A stretch of DNA of 18,185 bases from DASRAJ01 sp039920305 (GCA_039920305.1 JBDSEA010000107.1:1-18185); one strand, 5' to 3'. Shown: positions 7,810 through 15,684, counted from the stretch's first letter. Program-made: numbers and translations. Notes: generated by a model from the sequence alone, not told the origin.

Positions 7810-8974
7810 TCACAATATCATTGACGGGCAATTCAGGCGGCTCCGCAATTACAGCGTAAAGCCTTCATCAAGAATATGGTGGCGCATAGCTTCATCACTC
7901 AACGTTCAGAAGATAAAGGTTTTTTCAAAACGCACCCTTTTTATTGCAGTACTTGTTCTTCTTACCGGCACATCGGCAGGTTTGTTTGAAACTCTGCATT
8001 TCAGTAAATCGACTGTTAATATCAAGTCAGAGACTGTGAATGATGAAACAAAAACCATGGTACTCAAAGGCAATGATTTTGCAGTTGATAATTCGAAGGA
8101 TGAGGAAATTGGAGATGCAAGTAGCGGTGTTCCTCCATCTGGTAGCACGCGGGATTCTGAAATAAGCACTGCCCTCCGAATTGCTGATGCAAATAACTCA
8201 GTTCATGCTCTGAATTCTGATAATATATTTCAGGAGGAATTAAATCCATTATTTCCCCGCCGGGATTATATTGAAGCAGATGAATTTATTGCAACTGCAG
8301 CGTTTCGTTCTCCGGAATACCGCAGTGATTTATCTTTAAAACCCCCAGCTAAATATTATTACCTGGGAGGAGTCGCAAATCTGAACAGTACCTGGCTGAT
8401 TGATAGTAAATCAATCAAAAGCGACAATCTTAAGTATGAGTCAACATTTGGTATTTCTTATGGCATTCAGGGTGGCTATAATTTTAGCAGCCACTGGGGA
8501 TTGCAGGTTGCATGGCTTGTGAATTCATGGGAAGGCCAGCGCTACAAAAATTTAGATGTCTATGGAAGAACCACTGATCTGGCTTACAACCAAAAAAGTA
8601 TTGCACTAACCTATACTCAGTTTCCTGTCGTGGTGCAGTACAAAATTCCCATGTACTCCCGCCTGCTGAATATCCCCGTAACACTTAATCTTTCATTCGG
8701 CGGACAATTCGGACAATTACTGGCTTTTAGAATTGATGATTCCAAGGAAGGATTACAAAGCAATCAGCTATTCAGAAAATCTGAGTTTGCATCTGTAATT
8801 GGGTTTGATTATGACTTTTTTAGTAAGAAGCCGATATTTTATTCACTTGGATTAAGAGGAACTTACAGCAGGAGTATTTTTAAATCCGATGCCCCTAATT
8901 ATTTCGAATTCGAAGAACCCCACAACTTTTTGATCGGACTTCATGGGGCAGTGAATTTCAATTTGACTCGTTAG
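7793..8974 (+). CDS. Dma-type anti-sigma factor: cytoplasmic head, one membrane helix, outer-membrane beta-barrel
   Basis: The protein is 393 aa. Residues 1-46 are polar and cytoplasmic, with the WWRIASSL pattern that resembles the P-x-x-x-W-x-x-I-x-x-x-L motif seen before the helix of many Bacteroidota anti-sigma factors. A single hydrophobic helix spans about 48-64. A polar, Ser/Asp/Glu-rich linker spans about 65-186. Residues about 187-393 show alternating aromatic strands (YYYLGGVANL, FGISYGIQGGYNF, GLQVAWLV, FYSLGLRGTYS) ending HGAVNFNLTR, typical of a PorT-like or OMP_b-brl outer-membrane barrel. This order matches the dual membrane-spanning anti-sigma (Dma) family described in Bacteroides thetaiotaomicron. 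The 17-bp overlap with the sigma gene supports the pairing. Sequestering of the sigma factor and barrel-based sensing are inferences from architecture. Confidence 0.75.
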   Translation: MPLYSDHNIIDGQFRRLRNYSVKPSSRIWWRIASSLNVQKIKVFSKRTLFIAVLVLLTGTSAGLFETLHFSKSTVNIKSETVNDETKTMVLKGNDFAVDNSKDEEIGDASSGVPPSGSTRDSEISTALRIADANNSVHALNSDNIFQEELNPLFPRRDYIEADEFIATAAFRSPEYRSDLSLKPPAKYYYLGGVANLNSTWLIDSKSIKSDNLKYESTFGISYGIQGGYNFSSHWGLQVAWLVNSWEGQRYKNLDVYGRTTDLAYNQKSIALTYTQFPVVVQYKIPMYSRLLNIPVTLNLSFGGQFGQLLAFRIDDSKEGLQSNQLFRKSEFASVIGFDYDFFSKKPIFYSLGLRGTYSRSIFKSDAPNYFEFEEPHNFLIGLHGAVNFNLTR

Positions 8975-9083
8975 ATATTTAGTGTTTCGCTTCGGGTTAT
9001 GTTAAATAAATTCATTCATTCAGGAAAAAATATAAAGCGAACCTTGCCGCTTCCTCATACTCTTTTTTTCCCCAATATTAAAA

Positions 9084-9097
9084 ATCACCCGGGTGAT
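9084..9097 (-). terminator. 14-bp palindrome, possible clpB terminator
   Basis: The sequence ATCACCCGGGTGAT is a perfect palindrome. Read on the minus strand it is followed by TTTTT, so RNA from clpB would form a 5-bp stem with a CCGG loop and then a short U run. It lies 53 bp beyond the clpB stop, in the gap where clpB and the barrel gene converge. The stem is short, so a protein-binding site is an alternative. Confidence 0.4.
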
Positions 9098-9149
9098 AAT
9101 CCTGAAGCCTGGCCACTTCATGAACAGAGTTAGTTATGAGATTAAAATC

Positions 9150-11798
9150 TCAGGCTTTCACTTTTTCCGAGCCATTTGCCTGTGTTTTCATTTCAGCAAG
9201 GATTACATTCTCGAATTCGAACGCTCCGCCATTACCCTTGGTTACTAAGATCTCACTTGCACTGATCACTTCTGCTGAAAGAATTTTTTTCGAAAGCTCA
9301 TTCACAATTTCTTTTTGAATTACACGCTTTAGCGGGCGTGCACCGAATTGCGGATCGAATCCCTGATCTGCAAGCTGCTGAACAACCTCGTCGCTGAAAC
9401 CAATTTTGATGTTGTTTTTTGCAAGCATTTTTTCAAGATCTTTTAATTGCACCCTAACGATCTTCGCAATTTCATCGTGCATGAGTGGAGTAAAGAGGAT
9501 AATGTCATCAATACGGTTTAAAAACTCAGGACGAACGGATTTCTTCAGCAGCTCCATAACCTCAAGTTTGGTGGTTTCCATTACAGCCTGCTTGTTGCGC
9601 TCATTTACATCGGCAAAGTTTCGTTGAATAATTTCCGCGCCGAAGTTCGATGTCATGATGATGATTGTGTTCTTGAAATTCACGGTCCGTCCCTTATTAT
9701 CAGTCAGGCGGCCATCATCAAGAACCTGGAGTAAAATATTGAACACATCCGGATGAGCTTTTTCAAATTCATCAAATAGAAGCACACTATACGGCTTCCT
9801 CCGTACTGCTTCAGTTAGTTGCCCGCCCTCATCATAGCCTACATAGCCGGGAGGTGCGCCAATCAGCCTGCTTACTGCATGACGCTCCTGGTACTCGCTC
9901 ATGTCAATACGCACCATCAGGGAATCATCATTGAACATCACTTCAGCGAGCGCCTTTGCAAGCTCAGTTTTTCCTACCCCTGTTGTGCCAAGAAAAATGA
10001 ATGAGCCGATAGGCTTCCTTGGGTCACTCAATCCGGCGCGGGTCCTGCGAATAGCATCACTTACGGCAGCAATCGCCTCTTCCTGGCCAATCACGCGCTT
10101 ATGCAGTTCATCCTCTAGATGCAGCAATTTTTCTTTTTCACTCTCAAGCATTTTTGAAACAGGAATGCCCGTCCACTTTGAAACTATTTCTGCAATATCC
10201 TCGGCATGTACTTCTTCCTTCAACATCCTGCTGCCTTTGTTCATCTCAGCAAGCTGTGTTTCGTATTTTTTTTGTTTCTCTTCAGCATCTCGGATCTTTC
10301 CATAGCGAAGCTCTGCAACTTTTCCATAATCTCCAATGCGCTCTGCCTGCTCAGCCTGCAGTTTAAAATCTTCAATTTGCTTTTTTGTATCCTGTACATT
10401 GTCGGCAATATCTTTTTCCTGCTGCCACTTGGCTTTAAGCTCGTTACGCCCGGCAGTAATATTTGCAATTTCTTTATTCAACTGGTCAAGTTTTCTCTGA
10501 TCCCTTTCGCGCTTAATGGCCTCACGCTCGATTTCAAGCTGTCGGATTCTTCTTTCAATTTCATCCAGTTCCTCTGGAACAGAATCCATTTCCAGACGAA
10601 GCTTTGCAGCAGCCTCATCAATCAGGTCAATGGCTTTGTCAGGAAGAAAACGGTCACTGATGTAACGGGATGAAAGTTCAACTGCTGCGATTATCGCCTC
10701 ATCTTTTATCCGCACTTTATGATGTGTTTCATAACGCTCCTTCAATCCGCGAAGAATAGAGATTGCATCCTCCTGGTTAGGCTCATCAATTATTACCTTT
10801 TGAAATCGCCTTTCAAGGGCTTTATCCTTCTCGAAAAATTTTTGATACTCATTGAGTGTGGTAGCTCCAATAGTTCGTAGTTCGCCCCTGGCCAGAGCAG
10901 GCTTGAGAATATTTGCGGCATCCATCGCACCTTCTGTTGCGCCTGCGCCAACCAGTGTATGAATTTCATCGATAAACAAAATGATTTGCCCATCCGCTTC
11001 AGTCACTTCCCTGATTACGGCTTTCAGGCGCTCTTCAAATTCTCCCCTGAATTTCGCGCCGGCAATCAGCGCGCCTGTATCAAGTGCGAAAATGCTTTTT
11101 GTCTTTAGATTCTCAGGGATATCGCCATTTACAATACGATGCGCAATTCCTTCAGCTATAGCTGTTTTACCTACACCCGGCTCTCCGACTAGAATGGGAT
11201 TATTTTTTGTGCGGCGTGAAAGAATATGAAGCACTCTCCTTATTTCTTCATCGCGGCCAATAACGGGATCGAGCTTGCCGGATTGAGCGAGTTCATTCAG
11301 ATTCTTTGCATATTTATTCAAAGCATTGTAACTGTTTTCTGCATTTTGATCCGTTACTTTTCTGCCCTTTCGCAGTTCAGCAATCGCAAGCTTCAGGTCT
11401 TTTTCACTTACCCCAAGCTCTTTTAGCAGCTTTGCCGTGTCATCTTTTCCACTCTGAAGTGCCAGTAATAAATGCTCGACTGAAACGAATTCATCCTTGA
11501 ATTCATTAAGATATGCCTGTGCTTTCTGTAACACCTGGTTTGCATCATTGGAAAGATATTGTTGCTGAGCATTGGATACTTTCGGAAGCTTACCCACCAA
11601 CTCTTCAACCCGATTTTCAAGCTGTTCGCAGTTCACTCCGATTTTTTTCAATAGGAAGTCAACCACATTTTCATCAACGAGCAAAAGCCCTTTAAGTAAG
11701 TGTGATGTTTCAATCTGGGAGTTTTGGTTTGCAGCAGAAAGCTCCTGTGCCTTCTGAATTGCTTCCTGCGATTTTATGGTGAAGTTGTTCAGGTTCAT
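9150..11798 (-). CDS. clpB: ATP-dependent disaggregase ClpB
   Basis: The protein is 882 aa, the usual length for ClpB. The order is: N-terminal Clp repeat domain (about 1-143); first AAA+ module with Walker A GEPGVGKT (205-212), Walker B ILFIDE (to 278) and pore loop KFRG (239-242); coiled-coil middle domain (about 400-530), whose presence separates ClpB from ClpA and ClpC; second AAA+ module with Walker A GTTGVGKT (604-611), Walker B LLFDE (to 677) and pore loop GYVGYDEGG (651-659); and the C-terminal small domain. It works as a cytoplasmic hexamer that threads proteins out of aggregates together with DnaK. The first pore loop carries F240 where many ClpB proteins have tyrosine, a conservative change. 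A 16-bp palindrome lies 42 bp upstream of the start. No complete CIRCE element is present. Confidence 0.97.
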   Translation of the reverse strand: MNLNNFTIKSQEAIQKAQELSAANQNSQIETSHLLKGLLLVDENVVDFLLKKIGVNCEQLENRVEELVGKLPKVSNAQQQYLSNDANQVLQKAQAYLNEFKDEFVSVEHLLLALQSGKDDTAKLLKELGVSEKDLKLAIAELRKGRKVTDQNAENSYNALNKYAKNLNELAQSGKLDPVIGRDEEIRRVLHILSRRTKNNPILVGEPGVGKTAIAEGIAHRIVNGDIPENLKTKSIFALDTGALIAGAKFRGEFEERLKAVIREVTEADGQIILFIDEIHTLVGAGATEGAMDAANILKPALARGELRTIGATTLNEYQKFFEKDKALERRFQKVIIDEPNQEDAISILRGLKERYETHHKVRIKDEAIIAAVELSSRYISDRFLPDKAIDLIDEAAAKLRLEMDSVPEELDEIERRIRQLEIEREAIKRERDQRKLDQLNKEIANITAGRNELKAKWQQEKDIADNVQDTKKQIEDFKLQAEQAERIGDYGKVAELRYGKIRDAEEKQKKYETQLAEMNKGSRMLKEEVHAEDIAEIVSKWTGIPVSKMLESEKEKLLHLEDELHKRVIGQEEAIAAVSDAIRRTRAGLSDPRKPIGSFIFLGTTGVGKTELAKALAEVMFNDDSLMVRIDMSEYQERHAVSRLIGAPPGYVGYDEGGQLTEAVRRKPYSVLLFDEFEKAHPDVFNILLQVLDDGRLTDNKGRTVNFKNTIIIMTSNFGAEIIQRNFADVNERNKQAVMETTKLEVMELLKKSVRPEFLNRIDDIILFTPLMHDEIAKIVRVQLKDLEKMLAKNNIKIGFSDEVVQQLADQGFDPQFGARPLKRVIQKEIVNELSKKILSAEVISASEILVTKGNGGAFEFENVILAEMKTQANGSEKVKA

Positions 11799-11839
11799 AA
11801 TTTAAAGTTCGGGAATGAACAGCAATTACTTCGCCATGA

Positions 11840-11855
11840 GAAATCAATTGATTTC
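11840..11855. promoter_or_regulatory. 16-bp perfect palindrome upstream of clpB
   Basis: GAAATCAATTGATTTC reads identically on both strands. It lies 42-57 bp before the clpB start codon, and AACTTTTG (minus strand, 11863-11870), a one-mismatch match to TAnnTTTG, sits 7 bp further upstream. With that promoter the palindrome would cover the region just after the transcription start, where a bound repressor would block clpB, or it could form a leader hairpin. It does not match the CIRCE sequence of HrcA. Confidence 0.4.
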
Positions 11856-11890
11856 CCTCTGACAAAAGTTGTAGCGAAAGGAGAGAAAGT

Positions 11891-11962
11891 ATGACGAGAT
11901 TACTGAATGGAAAAAGTATGGAGGAAATTTTGACGCCAGAAATAACCGTTCAGGGATATTAA
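11891..11962 (+). CDS. possible 23-aa micro-ORF with Shine-Dalgarno-like sequence
   Basis: An ATG at 11891 is preceded by AAAGGAGA seven bases upstream, unusual in a window where gene starts lack such sites. The frame encodes 23 residues (begins MTRLLNGKSMEEIL) and ends at TAA. It lies divergently upstream of clpB. There is no other support, the length is within chance expectation, and no family is recognised. Confidence 0.15.
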   Translation: MTRLLNGKSMEEILTPEITVQGY

Positions 11963-12041
11963 GTTCAACACCTAAATCTGTTTGACTTGCAATCTGATTT
12001 TCTTCTTCATAGGATATTCAAAATTTATTTTCAAAATTTTT

Positions 12042-12295
12042 TCATTGTGCACCTAAGGCGGAAGCAGAATTCTTCTTTACAACTCTTACATAACTGAGCT
12101 TATTCAGCACATTCATCAAATCTCCGGATTTTCGTGCGTATTTTATTTCTGAAATTCCTTCCTTGATGTCGTTGGACACTGCAAGCTTCTTTTGTAGCTT
12201 TTGATAATCATCGTTCAGCTTGCGCCATCTTTTGAAGGGCAAGACAACGGAAGATTATTTCCTATGTCATCAACGATGTATTTTACTGCTTCCAT
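12042..12295 (-). pseudogene. small hypothetical gene split by a frameshift
   Basis: I do not recognise the family. An ATG at 12295 opens a frame (MEAVKYIVDDIGNNLPLS) that stops at 12215. In another frame, a sequence with convincing protein composition (FKRWRKLNDDYQKLQKKLA and onward, ending SALGAQ) runs to the stop at 12042, but has no ATG near its beginning, only a TTG at 12240-12242, with a stop just upstream. Joining the two frames near 12235-12242 gives one helical, lysine-rich protein of about 84 residues. A good -7 element (TAACTTTG, 12313-12320) stands 17 nt before the ATG, which supports a real transcription unit. The break could be a decayed gene, a programmed shift or a sequencing error. 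If only the second frame is real, the gene is 66 aa with a TTG start. Confidence 0.35.
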
Positions 12296-12312
12296 TGCTT
12301 GATGATTATTCC

Positions 12313-12320
12313 CAAAGTTA
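12313..12320 (-). promoter_or_regulatory. candidate -7 element of the split small gene
   Basis: On the minus strand the sequence is TAACTTTG, a full match to TAnnTTTG. The ATG at 12295 lies 17 nt downstream. It is divergent from the queG promoter about 100 bp away. No TTG box at the expected -33 distance was found. Confidence 0.4.
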
Positions 12321-12412
12321 GCGGGAAAATTTTTCTCCCCATAGATAATCAAATGTATTTTGTTCAAAGGACTCCTTCGCACAAATTTACCATTGAGGCG
12401 TATAGAGAGAGC

Positions 12413-12420
12413 TACTTTTG
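12413..12420 (+). promoter_or_regulatory. candidate -7 element of queG
   Basis: TACTTTTG matches TAnnTTTG exactly, and ATTG at 12392-12395 is a weak -33 candidate at 17 bp. It places the queG transcription start near 12424-12427, downstream of the only conventional start codon of the long open frame (TTG at 12360). It therefore argues for a shorter protein with an unusual start. Confidence 0.5.
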
Positions 12421-12437
12421 TTATTCAATTTCATTTT

Positions 12438-13361
12438 CTGAGTTCAGCCCATCATACACTATTAATCAAGCAGGAAGCCACGAGGCTTGGTTTCAGCTTC
12501 TGCGGTATTTCTAAAGCAATTAAGCTCGAAGAAGATGCAAGACGATTAGAAGCGTGGCTTCATAAGGGCATGCACGGAAAAATGAATTACATGGAAAATC
12601 ATTTTGACTTGCGTATTGATCCGGCAAAGCTGGTTCCGGGTGCCAGATCTGTAATATCGCTGCTCTGCAATTACTATAATGATCAAACTGTACTCGATAA
12701 GGAAGCACCTAAAATTTCGAAGTATGCGTTTGGCAGGGATTATCACTTGGTAGTGAGGGAAAAATTATATTCACTTTTTGAATTCATCAAAGAGAGAATT
12801 GGTGCCGTTAATGGGAGAGTATTCGTTGATTCTGGACCTGTACTAGAGCGTACCTGGGCAGCTAAAAGTGGTTTAGGGTGGGTCGGGAAAAATGGAAATC
12901 TTATCAACAAGGAGGGGGGCTCATTTTATTTTCTGGCAGAAATCATTTCTGATCTTGAGCTGGAATATGATTCACCTGTCAACGATTATTGCGGCACCTG
13001 CACCGCCTGCATTGATGCATGTCCTACTGAGGCGATTCTTACTGACAGGGTGATTGATGGCAGCAAATGCATATCTTATTTTACCATTGAGCTGAAAGAG
13101 GTGATTCCTGCAGAGGTAAAAGGAAAATTTGATGGCTGGATGTTCGGCTGTGACATCTGCCAGGATGTATGTCCCTGGAACCGTTTTTCACGGCAGCATC
13201 ACGAAGAAGAGTTTATTCCTTCGACGGAATTGCTGGGGATGAAAAAAAATGATTGGGAAGATGTGACTGAAGAAGTCTATAACCGCGTTTTCAAAGATTC
13301 ACCGCTCAGGCGCGCAAAATTTGAAGGGCTGAGAAGGAATATTAAATTCCTACAGCCCTAA
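12438..13361 (+). CDS. queG: epoxyqueuosine reductase QueG
   Basis: The last step of queuosine synthesis, reduction of epoxyqueuosine at tRNA position 34, uses cobalamin and two 4Fe-4S clusters. With CTG at 12438 as start the protein is 307 aa. Seen: LIKQEATRLGFSFCGIS (10-26), the conserved block DSGPVLERTWAAKSGLGWVGKNG with the likely general-acid aspartate D131, cluster cysteines C185, C188, C191 and C195 (CGTCTACIDAC), C211, and C238, C241 and C245 (CDICQDVC). It is the short form without C-terminal HEAT repeats. Start choice: the frame is open from TTG at 12360, but the 26 extra residues are unlike the family and precede the apparent promoter. No ATG, GTG or TTG lies between. CTG 12438 gives the family's usual N-terminal length; ATT 12423 is an alternative. 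It converges on miaE, with 12 bp between. Confidence 0.9.
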   Translation: MSSAHHTLLIKQEATRLGFSFCGISKAIKLEEDARRLEAWLHKGMHGKMNYMENHFDLRIDPAKLVPGARSVISLLCNYYNDQTVLDKEAPKISKYAFGRDYHLVVREKLYSLFEFIKERIGAVNGRVFVDSGPVLERTWAAKSGLGWVGKNGNLINKEGGSFYFLAEIISDLELEYDSPVNDYCGTCTACIDACPTEAILTDRVIDGSKCISYFTIELKEVIPAEVKGKFDGWMFGCDICQDVCPWNRFSRQHHEEEFIPSTELLGMKKNDWEDVTEEVYNRVFKDSPLRRAKFEGLRRNIKFLQP

Positions 13362-13373
13362 TTATTCGACGGG

Positions 13374-13955
13374 CTAATGAATCCTGTCTCCTTTTAATTC
13401 CAGAGACTTTAAAATTACTTTTTCGGCTTCAAGCATTTCCTTCCATCTCTCATTCACGATATGTGCAGACATATATTTTTTTGCCAGCTTCATAAAAAGC
13501 GTATAGTGACCTGCTTCCGATTCCATAAACTGGCGATAAAATTTTTGCAGCTCGGGCTGGGGTAAATATTCTGAAAGTAGACGGAACCTCTCACAGCTTC
13601 TTGCTTCAATCAAGGCCGAGACAAGAAGCTTATCCGTAAGTTGCCTTTCCACCCGGTCACCGCTCCGAATCAATCTGCGGAGCTGATTTACGTACTCATC
13701 CCTGCGCTGCCTCCCAAGTTTTAACTTACGCTTCTTCAGTTCAGCGAGAACCATCCTGAAATGTCCCCATTCCTCGGTAACTACTGCTGAAAGCTTCTCT
13801 ACCAGTTCAATCCGGTCAGGATAATTTTGAATAAGGGATATGCATGTTGAGGCTGCCTTCTGTTCGCAGTAAGCATGATCCGTTAAGATTTCTTCCAGTG
13901 ATCTGGACGCAAGATCCACCCATCGTGGATCAGTAGGCAGCTTCAGCTTAAACAT
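13374..13955 (-). CDS. miaE: tRNA-(ms2io6A)-hydroxylase, MiaE family
   Basis: The 193-aa helical protein carries the carboxylate-bridged diiron pattern of MiaE: E31 (HAYCEQKAA), E62 and H65 (EEWGHF), E117 (LIEARSCERF), and E147 and H150 (ESEAGHY). The family oxidises the isopentenyl group of ms2i6A at tRNA position 37, next to the anticodon, using O2. It stands tail to tail with queG, which acts on position 34 of other tRNAs. It is divergent from the family 9 glycosyltransferase gene, with 95 bp between. A weak -7 candidate (TAACTTCG) lies 29 nt upstream of the start. Family assignment is firm; the exact product in this lineage is inferred. Confidence 0.9.
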   Translation of the reverse strand: MFKLKLPTDPRWVDLASRSLEEILTDHAYCEQKAASTCISLIQNYPDRIELVEKLSAVVTEEWGHFRMVLAELKKRKLKLGRQRRDEYVNQLRRLIRSGDRVERQLTDKLLVSALIEARSCERFRLLSEYLPQPELQKFYRQFMESEAGHYTLFMKLAKKYMSAHIVNERWKEMLEAEKVILKSLELKGDRIH

Positions 13956-13984
13956 GAGGGTGAATGAGAATTAGAAATTGTTTG

Positions 13985-13992
13985 CGAAGTTA
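13985..13992 (-). promoter_or_regulatory. weak -7 candidate of miaE
   Basis: TAACTTCG on the minus strand matches TAnnTTTG with one mismatch, and the miaE ATG is 29 nt downstream. The divergent glycosyltransferase gene has a similar TAATTTCG. A perfect 10-bp palindrome, ATATGCATAT (14007-14016), lies between the two. Confidence 0.3.
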
Positions 13993-14038
13993 ACTTGCGG
14001 ATGATTATATGCATATCTGTTCAGCTTTCATGTTTCAC

Positions 14039-14046
14039 TAATTTCG
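14039..14046 (+). promoter_or_regulatory. weak -7 candidate of the glycosyltransferase gene
   Basis: TAATTTCG matches TAnnTTTG with one mismatch. It ends only 4 nt before the GTG start at 14051, so if used the mRNA would be leaderless or nearly so. Confidence 0.3.
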
Positions 14047-14050
14047 TGAC

Positions 14051-15052
14051 GTGAAGATTCTTATTATACGTTTTAGTTCTATTGGTGATATAGTTTTAAC
14101 CTCCCCGGTTATCCGATGTATTAAGAAGCAAATACCTTCAGCTGAAATCCATTATCTGACAAAATCTTCATACAATCAGATAATACAGCATAACCCATAC
14201 ATTACTGTTAAGCATCTGCTACATGATGATTTAAATGAAACCCTTACTGCTCTCAAAAAAGAAAATTTCGATTTTATTATTGACCTGCATCATAATTTTC
14301 GTTCATGGAAAATAAGGATGGTTCTGGGCAAACCGTCGAAAGCTTTCAATAAAATCAATCTTGAAAAGTGGCTTTATGTAAACCTCCGTTTTAACATGAT
14401 GCCACTCGCACATATCGTGGAGCGCTATCTTGAAACAGTAAAAGCAATGGGAGTGAATAATGACGGGGAAGGTTTAGATTACTTCATTTCACCTGCAGAT
14501 GAAATCAGGATAGAGCAACTTCCTCTAACGCATTTGCATGGATTTATTGCCATAGCAATCGGGGCGCAGCATGTAACAAAGAAACTCCCGGTTGAAAAAT
14601 TGAAGAGATTAATTCCCATGCTCAGCTACCCGATTATTTTATTGGGGGGTAAGGAAGATGCAGAAGCCGGTGAAGCCGTGCGGGCTATGGATCCGCTGAA
14701 AGTTTTTAACAGTTGCGGGAAGTTTACAATTAATCAATCTGCATCCATCATCAGGCTTTCCAAAGCAGTGATCACCAATGACACGGGCATGATGCACATA
14801 GCTGCTGCATATAAAAAGAAAATTATTTCATTATGGGGAAATACAGTTCCTCAGTTTGGTATGTCGCCTTATTTTGGCAGTAAATCAATTTCCGGTGCCG
14901 ATCAGAATGGAATTTCAGAAATTGTTGAAGTGCAGAATTTACCCTGCCGTCCGTGCTCAAAACTCGGCTATCAGAAATGTCCGCTTGGGCATTTTAAATG
15001 CATGAATAATATTGATGATAAAAAAATAATCAGATCAATAAACTCTTATTAG
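14051..15052 (+). CDS. glycosyltransferase family 9 (heptosyltransferase-like) protein
   Basis: The protein is 333 aa with a GTG start; the sequence MKILIIRFSSIGDIVLTSP is the standard N-terminus of the family, so the start is well supported. The C-terminal half holds the nucleotide-sugar binding signature: AIGAQHVTKKLP (about 172-183), ILLGGKEDAEAGE (about 196-208) and TNDTGMMHIAAAYKKK (about 238-253), then a cysteine-bearing end (CRPCSKLGYQKCPLGHFKC) common in Bacteroidota members. Family 9 enzymes add heptose or a related sugar to the lipopolysaccharide core at the inner face of the inner membrane. The actual sugar is unknown, and no other lipopolysaccharide gene lies in the window. Its stop codon overlaps the convergent DUF4294 gene by 4 bp. 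Confidence 0.9.
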   Translation: MKILIIRFSSIGDIVLTSPVIRCIKKQIPSAEIHYLTKSSYNQIIQHNPYITVKHLLHDDLNETLTALKKENFDFIIDLHHNFRSWKIRMVLGKPSKAFNKINLEKWLYVNLRFNMMPLAHIVERYLETVKAMGVNNDGEGLDYFISPADEIRIEQLPLTHLHGFIAIAIGAQHVTKKLPVEKLKRLIPMLSYPIILLGGKEDAEAGEAVRAMDPLKVFNSCGKFTINQSASIIRLSKAVITNDTGMMHIAAAYKKKIISLWGNTVPQFGMSPYFGSKSISGADQNGISEIVEVQNLPCRPCSKLGYQKCPLGHFKCMNNIDDKKIIRSINSY

Positions 15053-15621
15053 AAGGAACCTTCGATTGCCCGAATGATCATCTCAATATCACGATGCTGC
15101 TGAGGATCAAAATCCTGCTTTAAAGAATATCCGAAGAATCCGCTCATCTTATTCCAGTAGAATGCTGAGACAGGGTTTTTGAATTCCTTGATAAGATCAT
15201 AAACATTCTGGCCTGTTTCACGGGCAATAAGCTTCACCAGTATATCACCCTGGGTTACAGTAAGGTTTTTTAAACTATTGGTATACAGCTGATCAAGTTC
15301 TTTTTCTTTTTCTTTTACATACAGCTTCCGTTCTTTCTTCCGATCCATCGCAGTGAGTTGCTGATTGATATCCCTGAATAGCGCACCGGCTTCCTTTGCA
15401 TAGGGATAAACTGCGATCACATTTCTCTTTAACTGGTTGAAACGAAATTGCTCTTGTTGATCTTTAAACACCCGCCTGGACACTATTACCACTTCCTGCA
15501 GGGTGCAGGTGATGAAAGTGTCATTCCCTGAAACTATAATCGGTAGCATCTGACCCTCTGTTTGAGCTATAGCAAGGTTAGAGAAACCAAGAATAAAAAA
15601 GGCAACCAGAATTCGTTTCAT
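15049..15621 (-). CDS. exported DUF4294 family protein
   Basis: The protein is 190 aa. A signal peptide covers about 1-19 (ends AIAQ). The mature protein has a short beta region (MLPIIVSGNDTFITCTLQEVVIV) and a long charged helical part; the blocks LKRNVIAVYPYAKEAGALF and LVKLIARETGQNVYDLIKEFKNPVSAFYWN are what I recognise as DUF4294, found widely in Bacteroidota. No function is established. There is no T9SS tail or lipobox, so a periplasmic location is likely. Its 3' end overlaps the glycosyltransferase stop (shared TTAG). Confidence 0.85.
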   Translation of the reverse strand: MKRILVAFFILGFSNLAIAQTEGQMLPIIVSGNDTFITCTLQEVVIVSRRVFKDQQEQFRFNQLKRNVIAVYPYAKEAGALFRDINQQLTAMDRKKERKLYVKEKEKELDQLYTNSLKNLTVTQGDILVKLIARETGQNVYDLIKEFKNPVSAFYWNKMSGFFGYSLKQDFDPQQHRDIEMIIRAIEGSF

Positions 15622-15684
15622 GAAGATAATTTAATGACACCCTATTTCAACATCTGTTCCAACATTCCCAAACGTGTTTTATAG

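Noticed and set aside
9901..10673. Long plus-strand open frames opposite clpB
   Set aside because: They are antisense to the conserved ClpB sequence, with low-complexity Ser/Phe/Leu-rich translations typical of shadow frames.
12299..12514. 71-codon plus-strand frame upstream of queG
   Set aside because: It overlaps the queG N-terminal region and both divergent promoter elements, and its translation has no protein-like pattern.
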